A stretch of DNA of 64,000 nucleotides from Cyanosarcina radialis HA8281-LM2 (GTDB taxonomy: Bacteria > Cyanobacteriota > Cyanobacteriia > Cyanobacteriales > CCAP-1448): NCBI GenBank assembly GCA_019359615.1, contig JAHHHA010000029.1, positions 1 to 64,000 on the forward strand. Reading direction: 5' to 3'. A program made the translations under genes and the position numbers. Below are positions 28,324 through 36,713 of the stretch, piece by piece. Below the pieces are notes generated by a model, which searched no databases, was not told the DNA's origin, and saw nothing but the letters and a program-made list of their open reading frames with translations. Each line of letters begins with the position of its first letter. The first letter of the stretch is position 1.

Positions 28324-28701
28324 ATGACCAATACCCCAATACAGATAACGACCGATCTTAGTACAGTTTTAGAGCGAATAGAGCGCAAGCTAGACAAAAT
28401 TGACGAGAAATTTGAGGCCAAGTTTGACGCATTACAAAAAGAAGTTTCAGATTTTAAAACTGAAACTTTTGTGGCTATAGAGTCACTGAAAGGCGATATT
28501 AAGGGAGTCCAAGGTGAAATTAAAGGAATACAGGGGGACATCAAAACTCTAGACACCAAAATTGATGGCATAGATAAGCGGTTGGATAAAGTAGAAACCT
28601 CCCAGAAAAATCAAATCTGGTCGCTTATCGTTTTGGCTTTTACTGCTGTACTAGGAATGATTGGTGCTTTAGCTAGAGTTTTCTGGGTTTCTAATCCCTA
28701 A
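28324..28701 (+). CDS. Coiled-coil protein with C-terminal membrane anchor
   Basis: The 125-residue protein has a highly charged coiled-coil body (LERIERKLDKIDEKFEAKFDAL, then GDIKGVQGEIKGIQGDIKTL heptads, KIDGIDKRLDKVETSQ) and one C-terminal transmembrane helix (SLIVLAFTAVLGMIGALARVF). It is built like the protein at 231-587. The internal 7-residue near-repeat GDIKG/GEIKG predicts a regular coil. The function is unknown; membrane-tethered coiled coils of this type are common small gene families in cyanobacteria. Confidence 0.72.
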   Translation: MTNTPIQITTDLSTVLERIERKLDKIDEKFEAKFDALQKEVSDFKTETFVAIESLKGDIKGVQGEIKGIQGDIKTLDTKIDGIDKRLDKVETSQKNQIWSLIVLAFTAVLGMIGALARVFWVSNP

Positions 28702-28733
28702 AATGGATGGTATGCGATCGCACAGCTTTTCTC

Positions 28734-29609
28734 CTACGTTGCCAAGTAACGACGCAAGAAACCCTCTAAAGATTCCATTTTCACATCGAAAACCGATTCG
28801 AGATTAGCCACTTCATCTGGCGTGCAGAAAAACTCATTTGCCAGTAAAGTTCGCAACGTTCCTAGAGATTTTTGCATTTGAGGGTTGACAAATCCCATGG
28901 CAACTCTCAATCCGTCGAATACCAATAGGGGTGGATTGATAATAACTGGTTCTCGATTAAAGATCTGCCCAAAGATGCGCGGAATATCCTGACGCTGCAA
29001 AACCTCTGGCCCGCCGACTGGAAAAATCTGATTTTTCGCCCTAGCAACGCTGACTGCATCGACAGCAATCTTAGCTAAATCGTCAGTGCTGACGATCGAG
29101 GTTCGGCTTTTAGGATCGCCAATCAACAAATAAATTCCCGTTTGCTTAAACCTTTCGGCTAGGGGTAAGAGATTGGAAGAAAAACCTGAAGGGCGCAAAA
29201 TAGTGTAATTTAACCCGCTGGCTTCTAGATATTTTTCTACCGCTCGTTTCCCTTTAAAAGTCGGCGCATCCTCAAATCCTCTGTCTGCTCCCAACACCGA
29301 AATCAAAACAAAATGCTGTACTCCCATTTCTTGAGCGCGATCGATCAGTTCGATATTGGCGCGATAATCTAAAGCTTGAGCGTCGCCATCAGAACCGTGG
29401 GCGCTGATGATGTATTGCACTCCCTGACAGGCTTTGTGAATGTCTCTGTCTTGCTTGAGATCGCCAATAAAAATCTGGGCACCTCTTTGTTCTAGTTCGC
29501 TATAGCGAGAGGTGAGGCGGACAAAAGCCCGCACTGGCTGTTCTCGATCGCACAATAGTCGCACGATTCGACGACCTAATCCTCCAGTAGCTCCGGTGAC
29601 TAAAAACAT
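28734..29609 (-). CDS. NAD(P)-binding SDR/NmrA-like protein (Ycf39-related)
   Basis: I start at the ATG at 29609 because the family begins MFLVTGATGGLGRR; the upstream in-frame extension is repeat-derived. The 291-residue protein has the nucleotide motif TGATGGLGRRIVRLL, a strand VQYIISAHGSDGD, and the atypical SDR active site region TILRPSGFSSNLLPLAERF. It belongs to the NmrA-like/atypical SDR group that includes the photosystem-assembly factor Ycf39 and tends to bind NADPH without a clear enzyme reaction. The role here is uncertain. It is followed by an intergenic gap and then rsmH upstream on the same strand. Confidence 0.82.
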   Translation of the reverse strand: MFLVTGATGGLGRRIVRLLCDREQPVRAFVRLTSRYSELEQRGAQIFIGDLKQDRDIHKACQGVQYIISAHGSDGDAQALDYRANIELIDRAQEMGVQHFVLISVLGADRGFEDAPTFKGKRAVEKYLEASGLNYTILRPSGFSSNLLPLAERFKQTGIYLLIGDPKSRTSIVSTDDLAKIAVDAVSVARAKNQIFPVGGPEVLQRQDIPRIFGQIFNREPVIINPPLLVFDGLRVAMGFVNPQMQKSLGTLRTLLANEFFCTPDEVANLESVFDVKMESLEGFLRRYLAT

Positions 29610-29619
29610 GGCTGTTCGT

Positions 29620-29695
29620 AAGTGTTGAATTGCTGCCCTCACCCCCAACCCCTCTCCCACGGGAGAGGGGAGCCGCAGGCTCCTTTGAGGGCAAA
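29620..29695. repeat. Element A fragment upstream of the SDR gene
   Basis: The segment runs from GCTGCCCTCACCCCCAACCC to GGAGAGGGGAGCCGCAGGCT with the CCCCTCTCCC/GGGAGAGGGG hairpin. In the SDR reading frame it would add a repeat-derived N-terminal extension, which I have left out of the gene. A second repeat family piece (GGCGTAGCC, about 29748) follows. Confidence 0.55.
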
Positions 29696-29786
29696 GTGCC
29701 TTCATCCATTTTAGCCATCCAAAATCAGTCATGATGAGGCTGCGCGTTGGCGTAGCCTGTGCGCAGCACGTATCGCCCACGAACTC

Positions 29787-30665
29787 TCATCGCTCGACAT
29801 TATCATCGCGTTTCTGGGCAATTCGTAATTTAGCCGATCGAGCGCGAGGATTATTATTAACTTCATCATCTTGGGGTGCGATCGGTTTTTTGGTTAACAC
29901 CTGCAAAATTGGTGACGATCGAAAGCTGTTTTTGACGATTCTATCTTCTAAGCTGTGAAAGCTAATAATGGCAATTCTCCCCTCTGGTAGCAGCCAATTT
30001 GGGGCGCGATCCAAGAATTTTTCTAATGAGGTTAACTCTTGATTGACGGCGATTCGCAAGGCTTGAAAAACTCTAGTTGCCGGATGAATTCTACCGTAAC
30101 GGTATTTTTGGGGAACGCAACGGGCGATCGCTTCTGCTAACTGCGTAGTCGTCTCAAAGGGTCGCATTTGAACGATTTGCCGCGCTATCCTTCTTGAAAG
30201 TCGTTCTTCTCCATAGGTGAAGAAAATCTCTGCCAGATCTCTTTCGTCCCAGCGATTGACGATCTCGGCAGCGGTGAGATCTTGTTGCCGATCCATCCGC
30301 ATATCTAAAGGTGCTTCGTGGCGAAAACTGAAACCGCGATCGGGCGTATCTAAATGCGCCGAACTGACACCTAAATCGGCAATGATACCGTCGAATTTCT
30401 GCACGTGGGGTTCGTAGTCGGCGAAATTGCCGTGCCAAAAATGCCAGCGATCGCTATATTCAATCAGAGAGGTTTTAGCTGCTGCTAATGCTCGATCGTC
30501 TCGATCTAAGGCGGTAATTTGAGTATCTGCTGCTGCTTCTAATATGAGTCGGCTGTGTCCGCCACCGCCAACAGTCGCATCTAAATAATGTCCTCCCGGA
30601 CGTACTGTTAATCCAGCAATTAACTCTCGACTCAGAACTGAAATGTGAAAGAACATTAGAAGCAT
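29787..30665 (-). CDS. rsmH: 16S rRNA (cytosine1402-N4)-methyltransferase RsmH
   Basis: RsmH methylates the exocyclic amine of C1402 in 16S rRNA (formerly MraW). The 292-residue protein begins [15 protein letters not shown] and has the SAM motif [16 protein letters not shown], then [32 protein letters not shown], the RsmH insert ([29 protein letters not shown]) and [32 protein letters not shown] is the C-terminal catalytic-domain signature. All expected motifs are present. The start may be at 30665 or nine bases later (second Met). Confidence 0.96.
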   Translation of the reverse strand: MLLMFFHISVLSRELIAGLTVRPGGHYLDATVGGGGHSRLILEAAADTQITALDRDDRALAAAKTSLIEYSDRWHFWHGNFADYEPHVQKFDGIIADLGVSSAHLDTPDRGFSFRHEAPLDMRMDRQQDLTAAEIVNRWDERDLAEIFFTYGEERLSRRIARQIVQMRPFETTTQLAEAIARCVPQKYRYGRIHPATRVFQALRIAVNQELTSLEKFLDRAPNWLLPEGRIAIISFHSLEDRIVKNSFRSSPILQVLTKKPIAPQDDEVNNNPRARSAKLRIAQKRDDNVER

Positions 30666-30727
30666 TTATGGTTGGGTTTGTTGGGTTTCGCAGAGCTAGA
30701 CCCAACCTACAGTTGCCAAAAAACAAT

Positions 30728-30762
30728 TTTTGACTTTTGACTTTTGACTTTTGACTTTTGAC
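30728..30762. repeat. TTTTGAC x5 heptad tandem
   Basis: Five perfect TTTTGAC units lie between the S9 peptidase end and the rsmH start, next to a GTTGGGTTT/AAACCCAAC-type hairpin (about 30670-30712) also seen at 46324-46360. Confidence 0.75.
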
Positions 30763-30785
30763 TTGATTTGGGCTGTCCCATCTGC

Positions 30786-32840
30786 TTACAAATTATCGAT
30801 CGCTATTGGTTCTAGGCGATCGCTGGGTGTAAATCCAAATACCCGCGAGTAAAAATAAAACTCGCCGTCGAGGGCGCGTTTGATATTCTCGGCTTTGCGG
30901 AAACCGTGCTGTTCGCCTTCAAAGGCGACATAGGCAACTGGCAGCTTTTTCGCTTTGAGGGCCTCTACCATCATTTCTGCTTGGTTGGGAGGGACGACTT
31001 TATCTTCTAAACCTTGAAAGAAAATTACCGGGCAGGAGAGTCGATCGCTAAAATGAATTGGCGATCGTTCTTGGTAAAGATCTCGTCGTTCGGGATAGGG
31101 GCCGATCAAACGATCGAGGTAGCGCGATTCAAATTTGTGAGTATCTTTCGCTAATGCTTCTGGATCGCTGACCCCGTAGTAACTGGCCCCAGCTTTGAAG
31201 ACATTCCGAAAAGTCAGGGCGCACAGGGTAGTATAACCCCCGGCACTCCCACCAGAAATCGTCAGGCGATCGCCATCTACTTTACCTTGCCGAACTAGAT
31301 AACTGGCACCGTTGGCGCAGTCATCGACATCGACAATGCCCCACTTCCCATCTAACCTCTGGCGATATTCCCGGCCGTAACCAGTGCTACCGCCGTAGTT
31401 GACATCGAGGATGGCAAATCCCCGACTCGTCCAGTATTGAATTCCCAGGCTGAACCTGCTAGAGGTAGCCGCCGTCGGCCCGCCGTGGCTTTTGACTAGA
31501 AGCGGCGGTTTCTCTCCAGGTGGGGCGGTATAGTCTTTGTTTTTGGGCGGGTAAAAGAAGGCGTAAGCCGTGAGGTTGTCGGTAGTAGGAAAAGCGATCG
31601 TTTCTGGAATCGAAATATATCCAGGATCGATTTCTACTCGACTCGATCGACGCAAGATCTCCATTTGACTCGTCGATAAGTCCATTTGCGCGATCGCTGT
31701 GGCTTCAGTGGGGGAAGCACCGCACAATATAAGGCGATCGCCGCTTACTGCCATCGAAGAAATTTCTGTATAGGGAGTTGCGATCGTCTCTAGCTGTTTG
31801 GTCGTAGTGTCGAGAGTAGCTAGAGATCGATTTCCCTGTTGGGAGTAAGTACAAATTATCCGATTGGCAGACTGAAATGTATAAGTAGACATCCCAAACA
31901 CCCACAGGGGAAGTCCGAATTCTGCCTCCATTTCGCACAAGGGTTCGATCGACCTAACCCCCCTAGCCCCCCTTCCCTGAGAGGGAAGGGGGGGATCGGA
32001 ATCCCTTTTACTTGTTGCGTCCTCTCTCATGCTCCCCTCTCCTTGCAGGAGAGGGGCTGGGGGTGAGGTCGTCTGGGGGTCAGCAATCCACCGATAAAGA
32101 TTCCACCAGCCAGTTTTATCGGAGGCAAAATACAAAGTTCCATCTGGCGACCATTCGGGCTGAAAGATCGATTCATCTACCCCACCCGCCACTTTTTCGG
32201 GTTCGCCTAAAGAACCATCGGGGTTGAAGATAGCGATCGATAATTCCGTCCCATCCCAGGGCATATTAGGATGATTCCAACTCAACCAAGCCAGATAGCT
32301 ACCGTCGGGACTGAGACGGGGGGCGGCATAAAAGTCGCTACCAGCTACCAAGACGCGGACATCTGTACCGTCGAGTAAGTTGATACTGACTATGGTGTTG
32401 ACTGGTTCTCCCCCTTCTGTATGGTCTTCGCGGACGCAAATTAACCGCTGGCGCAAGCGATCGATAACGGCATCGGCATAGCGGAGATTGCTACCAGATT
32501 CGGGAGTTAGGGCTTGCGGTTCCGAGTTGGGAGTCTGAACGTAGAGGCGCTGGTCGGCAAAGTTAGAAAAATAAATCGCGCCGCGATCGATTAAAAACGA
32601 ACCGCCACCATATTCGTGAACGCGAGTTCGGACATTAAACGGAGGTGGGGTGACATCTGCTATTTGTCCGTCAGTCGTGCGCCTGACGATGACGTTTCTG
32701 CCAGCTTCGGCTGGGCGCATTTCCACCCAGTAGAGATCGTCGCCATCTAGCGTCACCGAACCGAGTCCGATGGTTTCAGAAACGATCGCCTCTGATGTAA
32801 TTGGCGATTTCCAAGAGCCGTAGGGTGCTGATAATGTCAT
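30786..32840 (-). CDS. S9 (prolyl oligopeptidase) family peptidase, with repeat-encoded insert
   Basis: The 684-residue serine peptidase has an N-terminal beta-propeller (blade strands such as [12 protein letters not shown] and [21 protein letters not shown]) and a C-terminal alpha/beta hydrolase domain. The latter carries GGSAGGYT (nucleophile Ser), [18 protein letters not shown] (Asp) and [13 protein letters not shown] (His), giving a complete triad. It is likely cytoplasmic, acting on short peptides. Between propeller blades, about residues 258-297 ([12 protein letters not shown] ... [10 protein letters not shown]) are encoded by interspersed G/C-rich hairpin repeats, with no stop. That makes the protein about 40 residues longer than a simple propeller blade turn would need. 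Confidence 0.9.
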   Translation of the reverse strand: MTLSAPYGSWKSPITSEAIVSETIGLGSVTLDGDDLYWVEMRPAEAGRNVIVRRTTDGQIADVTPPPFNVRTRVHEYGGGSFLIDRGAIYFSNFADQRLYVQTPNSEPQALTPESGSNLRYADAVIDRLRQRLICVREDHTEGGEPVNTIVSINLLDGTDVRVLVAGSDFYAAPRLSPDGSYLAWLSWNHPNMPWDGTELSIAIFNPDGSLGEPEKVAGGVDESIFQPEWSPDGTLYFASDKTGWWNLYRWIADPQTTSPPAPLLQGEGSMREDATSKRDSDPPLPSQGRGARGVRSIEPLCEMEAEFGLPLWVFGMSTYTFQSANRIICTYSQQGNRSLATLDTTTKQLETIATPYTEISSMAVSGDRLILCGASPTEATAIAQMDLSTSQMEILRRSSRVEIDPGYISIPETIAFPTTDNLTAYAFFYPPKNKDYTAPPGEKPPLLVKSHGGPTAATSSRFSLGIQYWTSRGFAILDVNYGGSTGYGREYRQRLDGKWGIVDVDDCANGASYLVRQGKVDGDRLTISGGSAGGYTTLCALTFRNVFKAGASYYGVSDPEALAKDTHKFESRYLDRLIGPYPERRDLYQERSPIHFSDRLSCPVIFFQGLEDKVVPPNQAEMMVEALKAKKLPVAYVAFEGEQHGFRKAENIKRALDGEFYFYSRVFGFTPSDRLEPIAIDNL
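31950..32072. repeat. Interspersed hairpin repeats translated inside the S9 peptidase
   Basis: Two C-rich hairpins (CCCTTCCCTGAGAGGGAAGG and CCCCTCTCCTTGCAGGAGAG) related to the element A core are read through in frame, giving the [10 protein letters not shown] and [11 protein letters not shown] segments. The same kind of sequence is non-coding elsewhere in the window. Confidence 0.7.
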
Positions 32841-32883
32841 TTTTTTATCTCGAAAAATTACTGCGATCGAGGGACAAGCTCTC

Positions 32884-33330
32884 TTATTCTTCTGTATTTG
32901 AGTAGAATGACTTGATTAATTGTACGAAATCAGGACGACTGATTTCGCTGGGTATATAGATATCTAGAACTCTAAAGAATAGTTGATAATCTCGAACCAA
33001 TTCTCGAAACTGAGATTCGTCTAAGTCTTCATACTCATTTTCCGGAAAGGCGCGATCGAGAATGCGATCGTATTCATTGGTAATATTAGCCTCTCTCCAG
33101 CGATCGCCGTACTCTTCCCAAATCGATATCAAACCAAGCAACCTTAAAGGATCGGAAGCAATAAATATTCTACCTGCTTCGATCGCTAAAAAACTTCCTA
33201 GATAGCTATCGCTTTCATCTGGACATAAAAATATTTTATATCCTTTGTTTTTGACGATCGTAATAGCGTGATTGTATGTATTTATTGTGTCTACAATGTG
33301 GAAATCAGCTTCATCTGAAAATTGATTCAT
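32884..33330 (-). CDS. Hypothetical acidic protein
   Basis: The 148-residue protein is acidic, with a mixed alpha/beta look: [17 protein letters not shown], then [30 protein letters not shown] and a helical C-terminal half ([31 protein letters not shown]). There is no signal or membrane segment. I recognise no motif. The first Met gives a plausible N-terminus ([16 protein letters not shown]). It may be an immunity-type or regulatory protein, which is only a guess based on its size and charge. Confidence 0.55.
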   Translation of the reverse strand: MNQFSDEADFHIVDTINTYNHAITIVKNKGYKIFLCPDESDSYLGSFLAIEAGRIFIASDPLRLLGLISIWEEYGDRWREANITNEYDRILDRAFPENEYEDLDESQFRELVRDYQLFFRVLDIYIPSEISRPDFVQLIKSFYSNTEE

Positions 33331-33516
33331 AATAAATTAGTTTGAGATAAACGAGCGAATGAATCGTTCTCTATTTAGTATTTTATAACAAATCTGGTTG
33401 GTTTGCTTCGCTCGACGCTTTGGAATTAGTCGCAGTTCCCAGCTTCAATAATTGCGAATTGCGAATTGTTAATTGCTTTGACAAATTTCACCTGCTAAGA
33501 TCGTGTTGTTGTCTTT

Positions 33517-34122
33517 TTGCTTCTACCGTTTGTGAATAGTTCTCATCGCTTCAATTCGCTGGCTATTAAAATCTCTCGCCGTCGCGCGATCGCCATTTTG
33601 TTTGCTTCTTGTTTAGCTTTCTTTACCTGGTCGAGTTCGATCGCAGATGCTATGGCTCTGGGCGGCAAGCTTCCAGATTTAAATCTACCTGCCCCACAAT
33701 TTACGCTACCAACTAATACTGGCGACGGTCGAGTTTCCTTGGCAGATTATCAAGGTAAGTGGGTAATTCTCTATTTTTATCCTCAAGATTTTACTTCTGG
33801 TTGCACTTTAGAAGCACGACGATTTCAACAAGATTTATCGAAATATTTAGCTAAGAACGCTCAAATTATTGGTGTCAGTGCCGATTCGATCGATTCTCAT
33901 GCTAAATTCTGCGACTCAGAAGGCTTAAAGTTTCCTTTGCTAGCAGATACAGATGGTAGCGTGAGTAAAAATTATGGCTCCTGGATGAGTTTCTTCTCGT
34001 TACGCCACACGTTCGTTATCGATCCTAAAGGGATTTTGCGAGGAGTATTTACTGGTGTTAATCCTGCAATCCACAGCAAGGAAGTTTTGGCACGTCTCGA
34101 TGAGTTGCAGTTGAAGTCTTAG
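33517..34122 (+). CDS. Exported peroxiredoxin (PrxQ/BCP type)
   Basis: The 201-residue protein has an N-terminal targeting segment with a twin-Arg-like ISRRRAIAILFASCLAFF and then a peroxiredoxin domain: LNLPAPQFTLPT, WVILYFYPQDFTSGCTLEARRF, NAQIIGVSADSIDSHAKFCDSEGLKFPLLAD and LRHTFVIDPKGILRGVF. The peroxidatic Cys is in FTSGC. The canonical PrxQ resolving Cys five residues later (GCTxxxC) is replaced by Arg; another Cys occurs in KFCDSEG and could serve instead. It reduces peroxides, probably in the lumen or periplasm. A TTG (33517) or a GTG (33532) are both possible starts. It is followed closely by the CPBP gene. Confidence 0.88.
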   Translation: MLLPFVNSSHRFNSLAIKISRRRAIAILFASCLAFFTWSSSIADAMALGGKLPDLNLPAPQFTLPTNTGDGRVSLADYQGKWVILYFYPQDFTSGCTLEARRFQQDLSKYLAKNAQIIGVSADSIDSHAKFCDSEGLKFPLLADTDGSVSKNYGSWMSFFSLRHTFVIDPKGILRGVFTGVNPAIHSKEVLARLDELQLKS

Positions 34123-34130
34123 GGCAAAAG

Positions 34131-34670
34131 GTGAACTATTTAATCGGCAAGATCTGGTATCGTCTCAAAGTAGCAACCTTAACACTTCCCAATATTAAAG
34201 ATTGGCAAAGAATGGGGTTACTTTTACCGATCTATACTCTAGTTGCCTTGCCTATAGGTTTTTATGGGGGATTTCTCAAATTCGAGCCGCTCGCAGCTTC
34301 AGATCGAACAATTATAGAAATAATCGCTATTTGTTTTGTGACCCCTGCGATCGCAGAAGAGCTATTTTTTCGAGTTTTGCTCCTGCCTCATTTCACCGAA
34401 AAATTTTCGAGAGCGACCCAGCTTATATGGGCTGGACTGAGCTTAATCGCTTTTATAGCTTACCATCCTTTAAACGGTCTGACATTTTTCCCCGCTGGGT
34501 TGGAGACGTTTAATAATCCTATTTTTCTCTTGTTAGCAGCACTTTTAGGAATTGTCTGTACGTTGGCATATTTGTCAAGCGGTTCTTTATGGACTTCAGT
34601 GGTTTTGCATTGGTTAGTTGTCATTACTTGGCTGCTCTTATTGGGTGGATATGGCTTGTTAAATCATTAA
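34131..34670 (+). CDS. CPBP family intramembrane metalloprotease
   Basis: The 179-residue protein has several transmembrane helices and the CPBP (Abi) family motif in FVTPAIAEELFFRVLLLPHF, where EExxFR carries the catalytic Glu pair, plus the downstream His-bearing segments IAFIAYHPLNGL and SVVLHWLVVITW. It starts with GTG nine bases after the peroxiredoxin stop, so the two are probably translated together. CPBP proteins process prenylated or signal-like membrane substrates; the substrate here is unknown. Confidence 0.88.
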   Translation: MNYLIGKIWYRLKVATLTLPNIKDWQRMGLLLPIYTLVALPIGFYGGFLKFEPLAASDRTIIEIIAICFVTPAIAEELFFRVLLLPHFTEKFSRATQLIWAGLSLIAFIAYHPLNGLTFFPAGLETFNNPIFLLLAALLGIVCTLAYLSSGSLWTSVVLHWLVVITWLLLLGGYGLLNH

Positions 34671-34741
34671 GTCGATATCTGACTGCGATCGTTTATAGGA
34701 TCGGACATCAGCGATCGATCGCATATCTATAGAACCCAGGC

Positions 34742-34788
34742 AAAATAATTGGGTAAATCTTGTGGGATAGCCCTCTGGGCTGTCCCAC
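34742..34788. repeat. 47-bp hairpin repeat, copy 1
   Basis: It begins AAAATAATTGGG and contains the hairpin GTGGGATAGCCC/GGGCTGTCCCAC (34762-34788). The same 47 bp with two mismatches is at 48061-48107. In both places it lies in an intergenic region, 83 bases before a start here and 22 bases past a stop there. Confidence 0.7.
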
Positions 34789-34870
34789 ATAGGTAAAAGA
34801 TCTTACTAGTTACATATTTTGGTAAAAACAACTATAATTAATTTAGAGCCGCGAGTCGAAAGAGGATGCT

Positions 34871-35884
34871 TTGACTCAAACCTCGACAGCCAACACTCAA
34901 CACCTTGTCTTTGCCTTGTTTATTACTGCTGTTACCCCCCCATCGACTCTTGCTGCTGTAGTGCCAGATGACTTGTTTGAGGCCATTCAAACCCTCAAGC
35001 AAGAACTCAATGCCGTAATCCTTGCCCATTATTACCAAGAACCCGATATTCAAGACGTGGCTGACTACATCGGCGACTCTTTGGAACTTTCGCGGAAAGC
35101 AGCTAACACAGATGCTGATGTTATTGTTTTTGCTGGCGTTCACTTCATGGCAGAGACAGCCAAAATTCTCAGCCCCGATAAGTTAGTATTGCTGCCAGAT
35201 TTAAATGCAGGTTGTTCTCTAGCAGATACTTGTCCGCCAGATGCTTTTGCAGCTTTTAAAGCGGCTCATCCAGGACATTTAGTCGTTTCTTATATTAATT
35301 GCTCGGCTGAAATTAAGGCCATGAGCGACATTATTTGTACTAGTTCCAATGCCGCCAAAATCATTCGCCAAATACCAGAATCGCAGCCGATTATTTTTGC
35401 CCCCGATCGCAATTTAGGGCGCTACGTCATGGAACAAACGGGACGCGAATTAGTAGTATGGCAAGGAGCCTGCATCGTCCACGAAAACTTCTCCGAAAAG
35501 AAGTTGGTACAATTGAAAATCCAACATCCAGAAGCAGAGGTAATCGCTCATCCTGAATGCGAACAACCCGTATTGCGTCAAGCAGATTATATTGGTTCTA
35601 CAAGCGCCTTGTTGAAGCACGTTAGTTCTAGTGCTATTCAGGCTTTTATTGTGGCCACCGAACCAGGAATTATTCATCAAATGGAAAAAGCAGCCCCAGA
35701 AAAAAGCTTCATTCCAGCACCACCGATGAATAATTGTGCTTGTAATGAATGCCCTTATATGCGGTTAAATACGCTCGAAAAGTTGTATCTGTGCATGAAA
35801 AATAAAGCACCAGAAATTACTCTTCCAGAAGATATCCGCATGGCAGCCCTAAAACCAATTCAGCGAATGTTAGAGATGAGTTAG
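34871..35884 (+). CDS. nadA: Quinolinate synthase NadA
   Basis: NadA is an Fe4S4 enzyme that joins iminoaspartate and dihydroxyacetone phosphate to quinolinate in NAD synthesis. The 337 residues carry [95 protein letters not shown] and [11 protein letters not shown] (cluster Cys). A TTG start follows AAAGAGGA at good spacing. An alternative TTG 45 bases downstream would give MFITAVTPP, close to the usual N-terminus, with no ribosome site; the first is favoured by the SD. The N-terminal NTQHL also resembles heptad-derived sequence. Confidence 0.93.
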   Translation: MTQTSTANTQHLVFALFITAVTPPSTLAAVVPDDLFEAIQTLKQELNAVILAHYYQEPDIQDVADYIGDSLELSRKAANTDADVIVFAGVHFMAETAKILSPDKLVLLPDLNAGCSLADTCPPDAFAAFKAAHPGHLVVSYINCSAEIKAMSDIICTSSNAAKIIRQIPESQPIIFAPDRNLGRYVMEQTGRELVVWQGACIVHENFSEKKLVQLKIQHPEAEVIAHPECEQPVLRQADYIGSTSALLKHVSSSAIQAFIVATEPGIIHQMEKAAPEKSFIPAPPMNNCACNECPYMRLNTLEKLYLCMKNKAPEITLPEDIRMAALKPIQRMLEMS

Positions 35885-35921
35885 CCCCAAAGAAGCAGGA
35901 GGTGCTGGTGGAGGGCCAGAG

Positions 35922-36066
35922 CTTTCAAGGGTATGTTTTTGAGATTTGGGGTGGTTCTGGAGCAGGGGATGCAGGGGATGCAGGGGGAGCAGGGGAAGAA
36001 AAGCCATTGTTTTCGTCGTCTACTCATCGCTCACAGAGCCAATTTTAAAAAACATACACCTGTAAG
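35922..36066. mobile_element. MITE B copy 2, inserted in the end of the cupredoxin gene
   Basis: The 145-bp element is nearly identical to copy 1 (24224-24359), with the same ends CTTTCAAGGGTATG and CTTACAGGTGTATG. It is nine bases longer because of one extra GGATGCAGG-type unit. The flanks repeat GAGGGCCAGA at 35911-35920 and 36067-36076, a 10-bp target duplication. The insertion supplied a new C-terminus and stop codon to the neighbouring gene. Confidence 0.85.
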
Positions 36067-36619
36067 GAGGGCCAGACGCGCTCTCTATCCCCGCTGCTTG
36101 CACTTCCAGCACACCTCTAAACATATTCATGCCGCAGGTGAATTCATATCTGCCAGGTTTGTCAGGCGTAAACTCGATGGGGGTGACTCGATCGAGCGGT
36201 AATTCTTTAGCAATGTGGAAATCGGGAAACCGGACTTCTTCCAAGCAACTGCTGGGATCTTGGCGATAGAAATTCAGTCGAACGGGTTGACCCACTTGCA
36301 CCGCGATTAGGCTCGGTTCGTAGCCGCCATCGACGGTAACGGTAACTTCCTGAACGCCTCCTTGGGTCGTCGCTTGGCGCGACTTGGGTTTGGCGATCGA
36401 GAACCACCATAATTCCAGTCCAATTAATCCTAAACCACCTGCGGTCACGGCTCCTTTCACCCACAAAGGTTGGTCGATGCGTTGAAACTCTCCAGTTGTC
36501 TCAGTGGTAGAGGGTGGCATTTGCTCGTGAGACATTTGGGCAATAGCTCGACCTGAAGTTACCCCTAGCAAAACACCTAATGCGGCCATGCCACTCAAAA
36601 TAGCCGATCGATCGATCAT
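36020..36619 (-). CDS. Membrane-anchored cupredoxin with a MITE-derived C-terminus
   Basis: I start at the ATG at 36619, preceded by AGGAGATG. The 199-residue protein has one N-terminal hydrophobic segment (SGMAALGVLLGVTSGRAIAQ), a second transmembrane helix (VKGAVTAGGLGLIGLELWWF) and a cupredoxin domain: VTVTVDGGYEPSLIAVQVGQPVRLNFYRQDPSSCLEEVRFPDF and YEFTCGMNMFRGVLEVQ, whose Cys and Met are copper ligands in this family. It follows the Cu ATPase and probably passes or buffers copper at the membrane. The last 15 residues (PYRCMFFKIGSVSDE) are read from a MITE; before insertion the frame would have continued PPAPPASLG. Confidence 0.85.
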   Translation of the reverse strand: MIDRSAILSGMAALGVLLGVTSGRAIAQMSHEQMPPSTTETTGEFQRIDQPLWVKGAVTAGGLGLIGLELWWFSIAKPKSRQATTQGGVQEVTVTVDGGYEPSLIAVQVGQPVRLNFYRQDPSSCLEEVRFPDFHIAKELPLDRVTPIEFTPDKPGRYEFTCGMNMFRGVLEVQAAGIESASGPPYRCMFFKIGSVSDE

Positions 36620-36713
36620 TTCAACATCTCCTATACTGCCCCGATAATGCTTTCTGAAATGACACCCAGGAAAAATCCCACGCCTGCCAATGTGCCGAAG
36701 AATCTGAAAATAA

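Noticed and set aside
29610-29780. Longer N-terminus for the SDR/NmrA-like protein
   Set aside because: The extra 57 codons are encoded by element A repeat sequence, and the family starts at MFLVTGATG.
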